From Imbricaverruca yamaguchii (Eukaryota; Arthropoda; Thecostraca; Neoverrucidae), in the NCBI GenBank assembly GCA_034440575.1, contig JAOTOL010001187.1:211001-275000 (forward strand): 64,000 bases of DNA, written 5' to 3'. This document shows positions 32,325 to 44,770 of this stretch, piece by piece. The notes under the pieces were generated by a model. It was not told the origin of the DNA. It saw nothing but the letters and a program-made list of their open reading frames with translations, and did no database searches. Position 1 is the first letter of the stretch; every line of letters starts with the position of its first letter. The translations under genes and the position numbers were made by a program.

Positions 32325-34203
32325 TTTATTCCTTGTGAATTACTTAGCAGGATCAATGAGCTCTGGAGTTAAAGCATTACATACACGCATAATTTTTCTG
32401 AGGATGAATGATCAAAACCTGGAAGAAGAATCTGTAGCAAAAGTGATAAAGAATACCGAACAGTTCTTTATTTTTGTTTTCAGGTGCTTAAATGCCTCAG
32501 TTTTCAAGGACATTTCTCAGAAGTTGTTTATATTTCCACTGAACACAAACTAATTTTGGAACACAACAGATAGGTCTGTTGCCCAAAGACGCATGGTCAT
32601 GTTTCGCAAAATACATTCCGGCGCATGATTGCGGGTACCTACCTGTAAAACTGCATTGTCCCAGACCACTCATGTGCTACTGCAAGACAAAACTTTGGTA
32701 AATTTGTGTATTAGAATAGTTTCTCAATTCTGGAAATTTTTACAATACAATTCTGTCAACATAATTAAGACAATATGACCAATCATTTCCTGTGGCAATA
32801 AATACTCATCATTTAGCTTGGGTAATCATACCAAAAATGTTCTTTAATTCAGATAATATAACGTAAAATGTATGTTAAAATGAGATCATAACATTGCCTG
32901 AGAAAATCTAAATAGCATGCAATCTAACAAGCCTAATAATGTAACCTAAAGTAACCTATCCAAGCCTAATTTTCCTTTTCGAATAAGAAATAAAAAATGG
33001 AAAATATTCAACCACTTTTCCTAGCTAACCTAGTCTGAACAGTTTCTTTTTAAGAAGAAGCTTATTTTTTAAATGTTAAAAACACGCAAATTTACCCAGC
33101 ATACAGGCTTCCTTCCTTAGTTTAACCCTTTGTGTGCTTCACAAAGGTGAAATGTGGGTAAAGCTTATCATGGCTGCCTTAAACTGCAATACCATTAGAA
33201 AAAAAAGTAAGATGATTTGGACTTTAGGGTACCTTCGCTGCCATTTAGCCATTTAACATTTAAGGCGATTTCTCCTGACAAGAGGTTAAGCTGAGTTATG
33301 TTAATTTATGCTCCATATTCATTCCTAATGTAATTATTCTTGGAATGTTACCAAACTGAAAGCCCCTTTATTGCCTACCTCCTGAAATGTAAGCATTTGC
33401 AGAAGAATGTATTGGTCGTATAAAAATAAAAATTAAAAAAGAATGTCGAAAATTTTGCAGTATAAAAACTGATATAACTGAAGCTCACAAAACATCTCCT
33501 GTTTTCTTTATGGAGTTAAATACATGCAAAACATGTGCTGTGAATGTCTTAAAGTACAGCAATACTTGAAGTTATGCACTCCTGCAGGAAATGTTTCATA
33601 TAAAATTTCACCAGGTATGATGTGTAGGTACCCGTATTGCCACAATCCTGCAAAACAAAGAACAAGCCTAGGCATACCATTTGCATGTAGCATCCAAATC
33701 AAACAAATCTGAACACTGCTTCAGAACTTGAACATGTAGGTATCCAAACAGGGTATGCCTATCCAGGAAACTAACGTTGAAATACTGGGATTGTATGATG
33801 AATGTTGCCTTATCCCCAGGTTGATAATGAGTATGTTCCATTTTGAATGTTCAGACATTCCTATAATGATTCTGAGATGTTGTGGTATTTTTAGAATTTC
33901 TCACTATCACGTTTGCTAGTTGGAAACTTAAATATACTTTTTTTAAACCCATGATCAGGTATATTTCTCACTCAGGCATCCCTTCCTGTGAAAGGACATG
34001 TAATATTATGGCTTGTGTCCGTTTTCATTTTTTTTAAATTATTCATTCAATCAATCATACATTTTTTTGAAATCCTGATACAGCTAATCACTTACTCCTA
34101 ATCACTTACTCCCATATCACCTAGTCTACAACAAAATTAATATGTTCCCACCAAGCTTCATTATGTGGCGAAAACGTAAACAATCTATGTCATACTGCGA
34201 TGA
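32325..34203. other. Unassigned AT-rich sequence
   Basis: No gene is recognised in nearly 1.9 kb. A possible acceptor (TTTGTTTTCAG at about 32,473-32,483) has no convincing exon after it. An open frame at 33,524-33,712 is cysteine-containing but has no known motif. This looks like intronic or intergenic host DNA. Confidence 0.45.
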
Positions 34204-35030
34204 TTGCGCCTAGAGCGCCACTATGCGAACAAAGTCAAGAGTATTAAATCTTTTTCAGGTTTTGCACGCCCACACACGATCGGATCTGACGCCAAGCCGC
34301 GGATTGAGCTGTTGGAGGCCACGAGCGATTGGCCAGCAAGAGTTCTCGGAGGAGGAGGAAGCAGACCTCGGGCGAAGGCTTCGGGACCAAAGTTGGAGGA
34401 GACGCCGCCTGCCACCTGCCACCCATCACCTACACCAATACATATACATATACCTACAGACAACGCACACAAATACCGCTCCCAATCCACCCTACACCTA
34501 CGAACACTACCCTCCTGCCCCGCTAACCTATCTTCAGCTATCTTCAACTTCAAGCTTCTGGATCGACTCTTCAGCATCTTCTCTACCACATCGCCTCTAC
34601 ATCAGCCTCTACGAGCTCCTACATCAGCATCCACGTGTTCTTACAACGGCCTCTATATCTCCAAGACCGATCTTCTGTGCCACAGTGCAGCGCCAATTCG
34701 TCTTCAATTCAGCTTCATCCACCTACCAGGCCACTACTTACTACAAGGTCAGTCCGGCGGTGCTGCCACTCACCCCCCCCACACCCAGACGAGTCACCAA
34801 CAAACACAATCCGCACGTACACCAACTGGGACACAGACATAGAGGAACACTCTGACATCGGACACTCACTAACAGACACCTACCGGACCATCTCCCCACA
34901 CCAACTACCACACCCCGCCCATCAACAGCCACCCCTCACTCACCAACAAAAGCCAGGGATAAGCACAAAAAGACCGAACTCACCGGAACTCACCGAAACG
35001 ACCGCACAAGCGTGCCAACACCCAACAACG

Positions 35031-35700
35031 ATGAACACAATCATACAATGGAACATACACGGACTCATTAGACACTGGCCTGAATTTAAACATCATGCAC
35101 TAGAAACAAACCACATAGCACTATGTATTAAAAAAACGCACTTCAAACCTAACGACCCATATCATTTTCACATCCCTCACTATGCACTACACAGACACGA
35201 CACACACAGATCACACAGATCAAGCGGTGTATGCACATACATTAGCAACACGACCCCTCACCCCCTGATACATTTCGACACCACAGCAGACATACTACTA
35301 ACTGAAATTCATGTACACAACATAGCTTACACACTCATAAACATTTACGATCCACTCCCACGAAACACAGAAATACTCTCGGAACTAAATAAAGCACTTG
35401 ACCAAATTCGCACACCTATCATTATCACCGGAGATTTCACCTCGTACCACCCCCTATGGGAAACACGCACAACACAACCCGATCACAGAGCACACACACT
35501 CATCGCAATAGCCACACAGCATAATCTCACAATACTCAACACCGGCTCACCAACCTATCTCGTACCAATCCGCTACCACCTCCCTACGACTCCAGATGTC
35601 GCACTTGCTTCCTCACGTATAGCCCTCACCCTATCATAGAAATCCGACTCCGATCCACACTTCAGCGACCACGCACCCATCACCATTACCTTCCACCAAA
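35031..35700 (+). pseudogene. LINE endonuclease domain with nonsense codon
   Basis: The start at 35,031 opens MNTIIQWNIHGLIRHWPEFK, the usual IxQWNxNGL start of a LINE endonuclease. IIITGDFTSYHPLWE matches the GDFNxHHxxWG motif with an N-to-T change (GDFT). The conserved FSDHAPITI end is present in frame but lies after a TAG at 35,637-35,639. The product would nick target DNA; this copy is truncated before its last catalytic motif. Confidence 0.8.
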
Positions 35701-36329
35701 TTCAGACCACTGGCCCACCCAACCCCCAGCCACGCCGGTGGAATCTAAAAAAAGCATCCTGGGTCACCTTTTTCAGATTCCTTAGCCGCACAAACAGCCC
35801 ACAATCCCCAACTACCACCAGAACAATTCGCAGACATACTCATCACCACAGCACATCAACACATACCACAAACAAAACCACGACGCCAACACAAACCTCG
35901 CGCGGCTCCCTGGTTGAGTGATGACTGCCACCGGGCGATCCGCGCGAGGAACCACGCACGCCATAGATATGAAAGACACCGCACACCAGAAACACTAATA
36001 ATATACAAACAACTCAGAACTCAATGTAATACCATCATTGAAAACGCAAAAAAAGACGTCCTGGAATAAATGTTGTACCCAATTTAGTAGATTCACACAT
36101 TTAGGCGAAATTTCGACACTTCTCAGAACCTTTCAACACAGACAAAGACCGCCATACAAAACAATCATACTTAGACACAACAACACTGTCACAGACCCAC
36201 AAACAAAAGCAAACATATTCGCACACCGCTACCATATCAGATCGTCTACACCTCTACGAACACCCCCACCTCCAACCAGACACACACGCCCATACCTATA
36301 CACACACATACCCACAATCCTGGTTATAC

Positions 36330-37470
36330 GCCTCTCTCACACCTATACCGAAACCAGACACGGACTCAACTCTCCGCACTTCCTATCGACTTATCGCCCT
36401 CACCAGCTGCTTCCACAAACTATTCGAACGTCTTGTCAAAAAACGCCTTCTCTATATCATCCAAACACAAAAACTAATATCTCCTATTCAATCTGTTTTT
36501 TTTCCTAATCGCTCATGCTTAGATAACCCCACTTACCTTGTCACACACATCCAGGAAGCGGCGGCAGGAAAACGCTCCACTGTCGCCGTCTTCCTGGACC
36601 TCAAACAAGCCTAGGACACCATCAACATAACAGCTCTACTACATATACACAACATAGATATACGGGGCAGACTACAACACATTCTTCACCTCTATCTTCT
36701 AAATCGCTCCTTTCAAGTCAAAATTGAACCCCATATCTCAGACATAGAATTATCCACAAACGGCCTGATGCAAGGTTCTGTACTCTTCATTTTACGTCTA
36801 AATTCAGTTATCACAGACAACCTTCTGGCCAAGATTGCAACCTACGCTGACGACATAGTCATATGGACATCACACAAGACACAAAATAACGCATTAGGAA
36901 TACTACAAACCACCTTAATACAACTACATAGCAAACTCGCCTCCCTAAACCTACACATTGCACCACACAAATCAAAATGCATGATTTTCGGCTACCACAA
37001 CTACACAGACTTACCACCACTAAAAATAGACCACACTTCCATCCCATTCGTCACCACAACAAAATTTATAGGCATCACTTTAGACCCAAAACTCACTTTC
37101 CGGCCACACATCTTAGACATAAAAAAACGCGCATCAAAAAGAATAAACATCAATTGAGAACCATCCGGCACAAACTGGGGATCCGACAGAAACACACTCC
37201 TAGCCCTTTACAAATCAATCATTCAGCCAATTTTGGAACACGGATTCCACTCTTCGAAAATGAACCTAAATCAAATCTCAAAATTCTAGATTCTCTTCAA
37301 CGCCAATGTTTACTAATAGCCACGGGAGCCTATCTCACTTCACCTTCTTTTGCTCTTCACATACATAACCACATACCAGAACTGAAGCACAGGCGCCCAA
37401 AAACTCTATTAGATATCACTACAAAACACAACTCATCACACAACACACATGCACTCAGGCAATAAAACTT
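36330..37470 (+). pseudogene. LINE reverse transcriptase domain, disrupted
   Basis: Blocks in order are SYRLIALTSCFHKLFERLV, VAVFLDLKQA followed by an in-frame TAG then DTI (where relatives have an aromatic residue before DTI), GLMQGSVL (GxxQGSVLSP degraded after QGSVL), YADDIVIW with the catalytic pair intact (near 36,844-36,867), and TTKFIGITLDPKLTF. A TGA ends the frame at 37,155. The sequence continues in other frames with thumb-like LYKSIIQPILEHG. The stop inside motif A and the degraded motif make it inactive. Confidence 0.8.
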
Positions 37471-37689
37471 CACACCAAACGAATACACCAACTCATGAAC
37501 GTAACACGACTCAAAACTACAATAGGCTGCCGCATTCGCCAACATACAAATAGACCACACATCACACTCCCCACAGCAAAAGCACTCCCACCACCCACTG
37601 CATGGTGGAAACACCAATCACCCAAAACACACCTCGTAGACAAACCAAAGCACACCTACACAGACGCAAAAATACACCAAAGCACAATA

Positions 37690-38420
37690 TCCAAACCAGA
37701 ACATCATCTACACGGACGGCTCAAAATCACACACACACACACACAGCAGACGGGCACAGCGGCGGTGCTGTACCCCAACGCAGCACCGCCGCGGGTCATC
37801 CTTCGTGCCCGTCTGCATGACACAGCATCCACATACACAGCAAAATTATTCGCAATCCTCTCGGCATACTGCATCATCTACAACACCAAAATTGAACACA
37901 ACATCATAGCCACAGACGCAAAACCACCCTTACAGAGCATAACACCCCACACCAAATACAAACACCCCCTCATACCCAAAATCCTACACATCCACAAAAA
38001 ACTCACTATACCACAACGGCCAACACTGATCTGGATCCCAAGACACACAAACATTCACGGCAAGGAACACGCAGACACCGAAGCCAACATAGCCACAACA
38101 CCACAATAAACCACACCATGCCCGCTTTCACGATCTGACTACTACCCCACCACACACCAAGCAATTAACAAAGACATTCAAACAAACATGGGACACAACA
38201 ATTACGCAACTACACGAAACACACCCAAAACACGAACTCTGGCACACCATCAACCAAAACACCAGACAAAAAGAACGCACACTAACACGATTACGTCTCG
38301 GACACACTGCACTCACGCACTCCTACCTCTTACAACAACGCTCACGACCACAATGCATAACATGTCAACGAACACTCACAATTAAACACATACTCATCTA
38401 CTGTACCAAATACAACACCG
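37690..38420 (+). pseudogene. LINE RNase H domain and terminal CCHC motif, disrupted
   Basis: The RNase H start reads IYTDGSK near 37,707-37,727 and is followed at once by a (CA)n run at about 37,728-37,745 that throws the frame. The domain continues as YTAKLFAILSAY, where the conserved catalytic glutamate of (A)ELFAI is lysine, then ATDAK and IPRHTNIHGKEHADTEA with the last aspartate kept. It ends near 38,106. Downstream CITCQRTLTIKHILIYC (C-x2-C-x7-H-x4-C, about 38,353-38,405) is the zinc-binding motif that closes such LINE proteins. RNase H would remove template RNA during integration; this copy is inactive. Confidence 0.75.
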
Positions 38421-38640
38421 CAAGACAACCTATCACAAATTACTGCAACATGAACAATATCCCGCCAAGCATCACGACGCTTCTCAACGACGACCATCCA
38501 ACATTACACGAACACCTCATCCACTTTCTCGCTATCACACGCCTAATCCATGAACTATAAGAAAAAGAAGAAGAAAAATCAAAACATATGTTAAGAACGA
38601 AAAACAGAAAATCAACAAAAAGAAAAAGAGAAGAAAAAAA

Positions 38641-39066
38641 CTAACCCCACGTGAAACTGACTAACTACTAACGTCCTTGCAATGTAGTTAAAACATTGGC
38701 GATGACCCGACCCCAACCACCCAACTACACCCCCACCCCATGGCACCGCCCGGACTGACACATCTTCTCTTCTGTACCAGCTCAGCTTCGACCGCCACCT
38801 CATCTGCCTGCAAGGCGACTAAACTACTACTCCCTCCACGCTCCATACTTCAAGACGTCTCAACTCTCCCCCGACTCACCTATACCAGCCAGCTTTACTC
38901 TTCTTCGTTCCCTCTCATCCCCACCATGTTACTCCTCATACCCTTTCACTCTTACCAAAAAAAAACAATACAAAACACTAACACCACAAACGCCCACCCG
39001 GAAACAGCCGACATCACCACGCGGTGGCGGGCTGGCCAAACACAGACACACACACAAACTGAAAAC
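38641..39066 (+). other. AC-rich sequence after the LINE, possibly its 3' UTR
   Basis: The base composition is like the LINE, with no gene. It ends at the inverted end of the next element. Whether it belongs to the LINE is undecided. Confidence 0.4.
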
Positions 39067-40017
39067 TACGCGCACTGGAGAGGGGATTCCGCCCCACCCC
39101 CACCCCTACAATCTCGGCTCCAATTGAAGCAGGAACAACGAAATTCGCAGGGTGGATTGGTACGGTAGTGGTTTCTATTGTATGCAAATTTCATAACCTT
39201 AGATCAATATATTCAAGGTCAAATGAGGTCAAAATTTCCAAATGTTCTGGGATTGTGCGGCTCGGCTTGTCATTGCTCTGGATCGCTGTGGTTGTGTTTA
39301 AATGCTCCGAAATGGGCATCATTGATGATTTGGACATTACTAATAATGCAATGCAAATGCTAGGCCTGGCATGTGACCTCAGGTCCCCTATATAGCAGCA
39401 CTTTAATAATTGATCATTACCTGCTCCAGGTACCAGAACCGGGCCGCCCGCCCGACTGCTTCGTTGGGCGACTCGGCGCAATCAGCTTCGCAAAAAGGAG
39501 TGAAGTACATGAATAAAGTATGGAATCGTTTAGGTGGACAATGACAAACAGTAGTTTTCAGGATGTGTAGGGAGCAACATACAAAGTGACATCAATCGCA
39601 TGACAGTCATTTGCATTTATGACAACATTCCAGTTGACCAAGTTTGGTTTCATTAACTTGTCATGAACTTGACCTGACTTGACCTCGGTGACCTAACATG
39701 ATTTTGAAACTATATAGCATAACCATACACATAAAAGAAGTCGCTAGTGTTACAAAGACCACTTCCCTTTTGCCAATATACGGAAAGTGCAACAGCGCCG
39801 ATTTTTGTAGCCTGGCGCATTTTTTTAAAAACTTTAACGGCCCCTACCAAGGAAAATATTCGGCCGATTCTCTTATTCCGTGCTTTGAACAACGTGCTGG
39901 TCATTTTCAAGCAGGTACGCAATTAATGGCGTAAATTGGCCGGTAAAATCTGGAGTTATGCACGAAAAAACGGAGGGGTGGGCAGATTTCGCCGCCCCCT
40001 CCAGGGCGCGTGTTAAG
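39067..40017 (-). mobile_element. Short non-autonomous DNA element, copy C (inverted)
   Basis: The left end TACGCGCACTGGAGAGGGGA and the right end CCCTCCAGGGCGCGTGTTAA are imperfect inverted repeats sharing ACGCGC and CTGGAG. The body is the reverse complement of 25,581-26,550. It carries two AGGTCA arrays, a DR4 at 39,226-39,241 and the triple at 39,670-39,694. No conserved coding frame. Confidence 0.75.
39670..39694 (-). promoter_or_regulatory. Triple AGGTCA half-site array, copy C
   Basis: TGACCT at 39,670-39,675, 39,680-39,685 and 39,689-39,694, spacers GACT and CGG: the exact inverse of 25,538-25,562. An additional DR4 (AGGTCA-AATG-AGGTCA) is at 39,226-39,241. Function is inferred from the motif only. 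Confidence 0.5.
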
Positions 40018-40143
40018 TGCAATAATACCCAAAGTGTATGGCAATAATCACAAGATTCTAGGAAGGTACTTATGCACCTACATTGGTATGTACTAAATAA
40101 TAGGCAAAACTTGTCTGGTGTTATCAGATTTGAAACTTTTCAG

Positions 40144-40308
40144 AACAAAAGGTGATGAAGCTTACCAAAGGCCGCTACATTTTTCATCCAACAGACTTCA
40201 AAGAAAAGACTAACCTATTATCAGAGTATTTCCTTGTTGAGTATGGCCATCCAAATCATCATCCAAGTGTACAGTGGTATCACTGTAGTGCTACACTTGC
40301 AATGGAAG
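40144..40308 (+). CDS. Candidate internal exon, copy 1 (165 nt, phase 1-1)
   Basis: A TTGAAACTTTTCAG acceptor precedes it and a GGTAGTTTTT donor follows. The open frame, entered after two bases, encodes 54 residues including KLTKGRYIFHPTDFKEKT and LLSEYFLVEYGH, with HHPSVQW near the end. The exon is symmetric: both introns fall after the first base of a codon, so it can be skipped or swapped without a frame change. I do not recognise the domain. The second copy keeps length, frame and splice sites. Both lie in intron-like AT-rich DNA; the rest of the gene is not identified in this window. It could also be a fragment of an unknown transposon gene. Confidence 0.5.
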
Positions 40309-40576
40309 GTAGTTTTTAAGTTCTTGGAATTTCTTTTCTGATGCAATGCTTATAAATATTGTCAATATGATGCAACCACCACTCATTTCCTCTGGAAGTG
40401 CATACTTTTCAGTCTGGAGGCAAAGTAACACCTCCAGGGCGCGTGTTAAGTGCAATAATACCCAAGGCGTATGGCAATAATCACAAGATTCTAGGAAGGT
40501 ACTTATGCACCTACATTGGTATGTACTAAATAATAGGCAAAACTTGTCTGGTGTTATCAGATTTGAAACTTTTCAG

Positions 40577-40741
40577 AACAAAATGTGATGAAGCTTACTA
40601 AAGGTCAATATATGTTGCATCCAACAGACTTCAAAGAAAAGACTACCCTATTATCCGAGTATTTCCTTGTCGAGCATGGTCATCAAACCCATCATCCAAG
40701 TGTGCAGTGGCATCACCATAGGGGTAAGCTTGCAGTGTTAG
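40577..40741 (+). CDS. Candidate internal exon, copy 2 (165 nt, phase 1-1)
   Basis: The acceptor is identical to copy 1 and the donor reads GGTAATTTTT. The length is again exactly 165 nt and the frame is open, with KLTKGQYMLHPTDFKEKT, LLSEYFLVEHGHQ and HHPSVQW conserved. Differences from copy 1 include several third-position changes and clustered amino-acid changes in the C-terminal quarter (WHHHRGKLAVL against WYHCSATLAME). This pattern is what mutually exclusive or alternatively used tandem exons look like, but expression is unknown. Confidence 0.5.
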
Positions 40742-40864
40742 GTAATTTTTGAGTTCTTGGAATTTCTTTTTCTGATGCAGTGCTTATAGATATTGCTAAC
40801 ATGATGTAACCACTCATTTCCTCTGGAAGTGCATACTTTCTTCAGTTGGGAGGCAAAGTAACAC

Positions 40865-43800
40865 CGAAAAAGGGGCTTGGATTTGGGTAAGATAACATTA
40901 AAAGTGATGTTCGAAATGTAACCTAACCTTCCATGCAATACAAATTGTTTTAAAACTGGCAAATTTTCAAACAACTTTTTGCATAAAATTATTGAACTTA
41001 AAAAACTTAACCCAACAGAACATTGCCTGACCCATTTTTCAAGGATCAATTACTTGGAAAAATATCCTCCAATAAAAAAAAAATAATCCAACTTAGAACA
41101 GAATCCTCCAAGCGTAACCAATATGTTTGCTTCTTGAGGGTATATGTGTCAAACTGGTCTCATAGATGCCTCGCTTAAGCTACAACAAAACCATTAAAGT
41201 TTGATAGCCCGGTCCAGCCACCCGAATCTCTCTTACCTGCGAACCCACCAGTTATCTCTTATTCAGGATTTAAATACCTGAATGCCTTCTCTTGCTATTC
41301 CTCTTGAACAAAAAAGGCAGCCAACGTAGCCTGCCTTCTCTTCGTCTTAGCGCGACCCGCAACACCAACATACGAAACATGGTGCTCAACCGGGCTTAAC
41401 CGGACACATGTACAAACATCTCGTTCAAATTTCGCTTCAGAAATCTGGCTCACTGGATTTGCCCGCACGTTATTAGCTAAACTAAATTCATGAAGCGATC
41501 TGACTAAGGAATAATGAAATCGATGGTTTTGTCGGCTATTTCTGTGAGCAGAGCTTAAACAGCATAGAACACTCGGTGTGCATCAGAATCTACCATGGTG
41601 CCATCTTGGGCTTCCAAACGATTATTAAAATACATTTAAAATTGGTAATTTTTCACCCGTAGCGCCATTTTCAAAGTTACCATATTCTCATTTTGTTTAC
41701 TTTTGTTGATTTCGGGGGACCAAAAAACATGATGCCCCTCCCCTTTGAGGCGCTTCGGGGGAGTGGGCGTGGCATGGCCGGAATGGCCCTCCTTGGATCC
41801 ACCAGTGTTGCCACCCGTCGGCAGACACGCCGAACTACTGAGTTCGCGACAAAAGTGGTGCTGGTAAGCATTGTCACGGCCTCTGATGTCAGCGTTCTAA
41901 CATGTCTTTGAGGTTTGTGTGCCTGCCTGACTGAAACGCATGGCAGATGCCTTGATGATGGGAACCAGCACCAATATATTTGCATATTGCTGACTGATGC
42001 TTCATTACACTCCAATTTGCTCAAGTCCCTGAACACTGCATCACTGATATCTGATCCAGACATCCATACTTTTATGCCCAAGTTCCCAGTGAAAATATTG
42101 ACAGTGGAAATTAACAATATAAGAGTGAAATTCATTTCAAAACACATAATAATTATCCATGTAAATTTGAGAATACACCAGGAGTGAATGCTCACGCGAT
42201 TTGGATGCATGTTAAAACACGGAACAGTGAAGTGATTAGGAGCTTCCTGCATAAAAAGTGCATCACAACAACAAGGGAGTGCAAAATTAGTAAAATTTTA
42301 TATCGCATTATTGAGATATAAAAATCAATATATCTAGGTGTGGCACCCAATTCAAGTTTTGATATTTTCAGAAACTCTCTGCCATGATTTGCGGTCTGGC
42401 TGGAAAGTAGGTTTCGATCAGCCAGCCCAATGCTGGAGTTGCCCTGCAGGAGAACATCTGTGATGAACATGAAAACGTGAAACTTTGACCTAACCCATGA
42501 TGATGGAGCTAGAGGCTCATGTACTTTTGGCATTGCAAGCACAACACTAACCAACATAATCAATGCCATGGAACAACAGTGTTTTGATTGCCCTCCTAAT
42601 AGTCACAGAACACTCAACAACACATAATAATCATTAGTATCCGGTATCAGAATTTGCATGCATTGACAAGGTCCTTTTAGCGGGAGGGCATTTAATTGCA
42701 TTTCAAGAAAACAAATTGCAAGGACAACCCTGTTAAATTGACTAAGATGATCCAACCACTCATTTCTCCATAGTTATCAAGCTCACTCAAATGAGCATTA
42801 CAGTACACAAGGCTCAGCAAACTACTTTTCCAACGCAATTGCAAACAAACGTAGGAATGCTCACAAGCATCTGCAACTTAGCATTTAGCAATAACCATTG
42901 GCTTTAATCATCACCCCTGTATGAAAGATCTGAACGTTTCCGAACGTAACCAATGCCAACATAGATGAATGCTGTTATCGTTGCGCTTTTATCACAACTC
43001 CGATTTTTAAACATGTTTAAAATGGGATAACTGCTTGACATTTCAGCTTCTCCGCGGCAATTTGTTGTGAGGGAGTAGCGACATAAAGCCTATATCATAG
43101 GAACTTGAAATGCGTTTGACTACCACTAAATCAGAAACCTTTCTACGAGAAGTGATCCTCCAATTGGATATTTAGGACAAGTTGATTTAGTGATAATGGA
43201 ACGATAGAAGGTAAAGTATCTCATAGCTTCGGCTATATTTTCCCGATGATCAGCCTTTCGATAATCCGTCCTGGAAGTTATCGATTCAAACTGAAGCAGA
43301 CTAGCCATGCTTTTGAAATCACTGGGCGCGAAATCACGCACCATCTCATCACGGTCGGGCCTCAATCCAGAATCAATTGGGAACGACGATGTGGCAAAAT
43401 ATAGACACACACCATTTTATTTGTCTCGTATATTTAATTGGTGTTACATCGAACTGAGCGGCCTGTCTCCACTTAATATTCCCCCTCCCCGTCGTTGAAA
43501 GTCGGCTGCGTCTGCCAAGGTATCAGTCTTCCCTATGGATTACAATAACCAGGAGCTCATTTGCTTGACTTCTTGTCTTGACTTCTTTCTTGCCAACATC
43601 AAACCCCCGCCAAATGAATGCCGGGACGATTTGCTTCAGCAGCTTACCGCATTCGTAGATGTTATCCTAAGAGCTGATGGCGGTATCTCACATCATAATG
43701 GCATTCCGAACACGGTTGAGAAACTGTCACCGACATTTGAGAACGTTCTCGTGTCTATCGCTCATTCACCCCGAACTTCCGGCGCTCATCAAAATGAGAT

Positions 43801-43920
43801 ATGCCGCTGAACTTCGCTGCCGAGCATTAGCTTACTTGAACCCAGAAATATACGGACTCTTAGTTCGCTCTTGTTCGAAATAAGACCGGCGGAGGACGCC
43901 AAAGTTATGCGGTTGGCGGT
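40865..43920. other. Unassigned sequence, probably host intergenic or intronic
   Basis: No named gene. A candidate 5' exon lies at about 41,690-41,861 (GC-rich, ending GTGGTGCTG before GTAAGC), but nothing confirms it. An open frame at 43,535-43,810 (91 codons, starting MDYNNQELICLTSCLDFFLA) is unrecognised. A GC-rich island at 41,730-41,850 stands out from its AT-rich surroundings. Confidence 0.4.
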
Positions 43921-43960
43921 CCCGACTGGCATTCCTCATCTATTTGGAATGCCAGTCGGG
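43921..43960. repeat. Perfect hairpin, 15-bp stem, 10-nt loop
   Basis: CCCGACTGGCATTCC and its exact inverse flank TCATCTATTT. No T-run follows, so it is not terminator-like. Confidence 0.9.
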
Positions 43961-44525
43961 GACAGCCTTCGTATTCAACACCGCGCAACGAATCTGCACC
44001 ACAGTTACGGCGCTTATCCAAATGGGCGCCGCTCGGCGTGCGAGCAGGCGAGTGGCGAACACGATCATTTTCTCAGGAGGTGTAGATGGTGCCGTCCATG
44101 TCGCCACAGATCCGACGAGCGAGCAAATGCCATGCTAAAAATGACACAGGTGCGCGGGCCATCCGTCCAATATCACCCCGACCCCTCCCCAGGTTGGATA
44201 GCAGTCAGTTCACTTCATCAGTCCGTAAATTTGTTCATCTCATAAAAGGTGCCAAAATGTATCTCGACTCGCCTTTAACGAAGTGGAATTCGTGATAATA
44301 GCAGGCGGCGACTAGCATACGAAGAAATAAGAAACAAACGAAAAGCACGACCTTAAGCATATCCACAAACAATCCGGCGAAATTTGCATTATCGGTGAGT
44401 GGTCATTTTTCCTCGAAAACTGTGTGCCATATTTGGAATCAGCGCACAAAAATGCACCGAAAACGACCATTGGAGCAAAACTTATAGACAAAAGTTGAAG
44501 AAGATTGAAAAAGGTCTGCTCAGCA
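43961..44525. other. Unassigned sequence
   Basis: Short open frames only; no feature recognised. Confidence 0.4.
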
Positions 44526-44692
44526 GCGGGGCACCAATTGGTCATCACGGCAGAATCGCCAGATGGCAGAGTTGCCGGATGGCAGAGTCGTCGGATGGCA
44601 GTCGCAGTATGGCAGAGTCGCCATATGGCAGAGTCACCATATGGCAGAGTCGCCATGTGGCAGAGTCGCCAGATGGCAGAGTCGCCGGATGC
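44526..44692 (+). repeat. ~16-bp tandem repeat (GCCAGATGGCAGAGTC)n
   Basis: About nine variable units with AGATGGCAGAGTC, ATATGGCAGAGTC and CGGATGGCAGAGTC, clearest between 44,566 and 44,692. Confidence 0.85.
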
Positions 44693-44770
44693 AACCGAGG
44701 CGTGTCTCCGCAGTCGAGTCGACGACAACGCTGTCGGGTCGCCCGATCCGCTCCACAAGGAGACAGGCTG

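Larger units (their letters stand above)
34204..38640 (+). mobile_element. AC-rich non-LTR retrotransposon with RNase H, degenerate
   Basis: Endonuclease, reverse transcriptase, RNase H and a terminal CCHC-like motif follow in the order of I/R1/LOA-type LINEs that keep an RNase H. From about 34,430 on, the plus strand is markedly poor in G and rich in A and C. The likely 5' region (34,204-35,030) has no recognised ORF1. The 3' end is uncertain: coding stops near 38,558 and AAG-rich sequence follows to about 38,640. Stops and frameshifts occur in every domain. The clade is not settled. Confidence 0.8.
39998..40864 (+). repeat. 433-bp tandem duplication
   Basis: 39,998-40,430 and 40,431-40,864 are direct copies of about 90% identity by eye. 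Each starts with the 20-bp end of the short DNA element (CCTCCAGGGCGCGTGTTAAG) and each contains one 165-nt candidate exon. Confidence 0.9.

Noticed and set aside
41690..41861. 5' exon with GTAAGC donor
   Set aside because: Suggestive composition only; no downstream exon was found.
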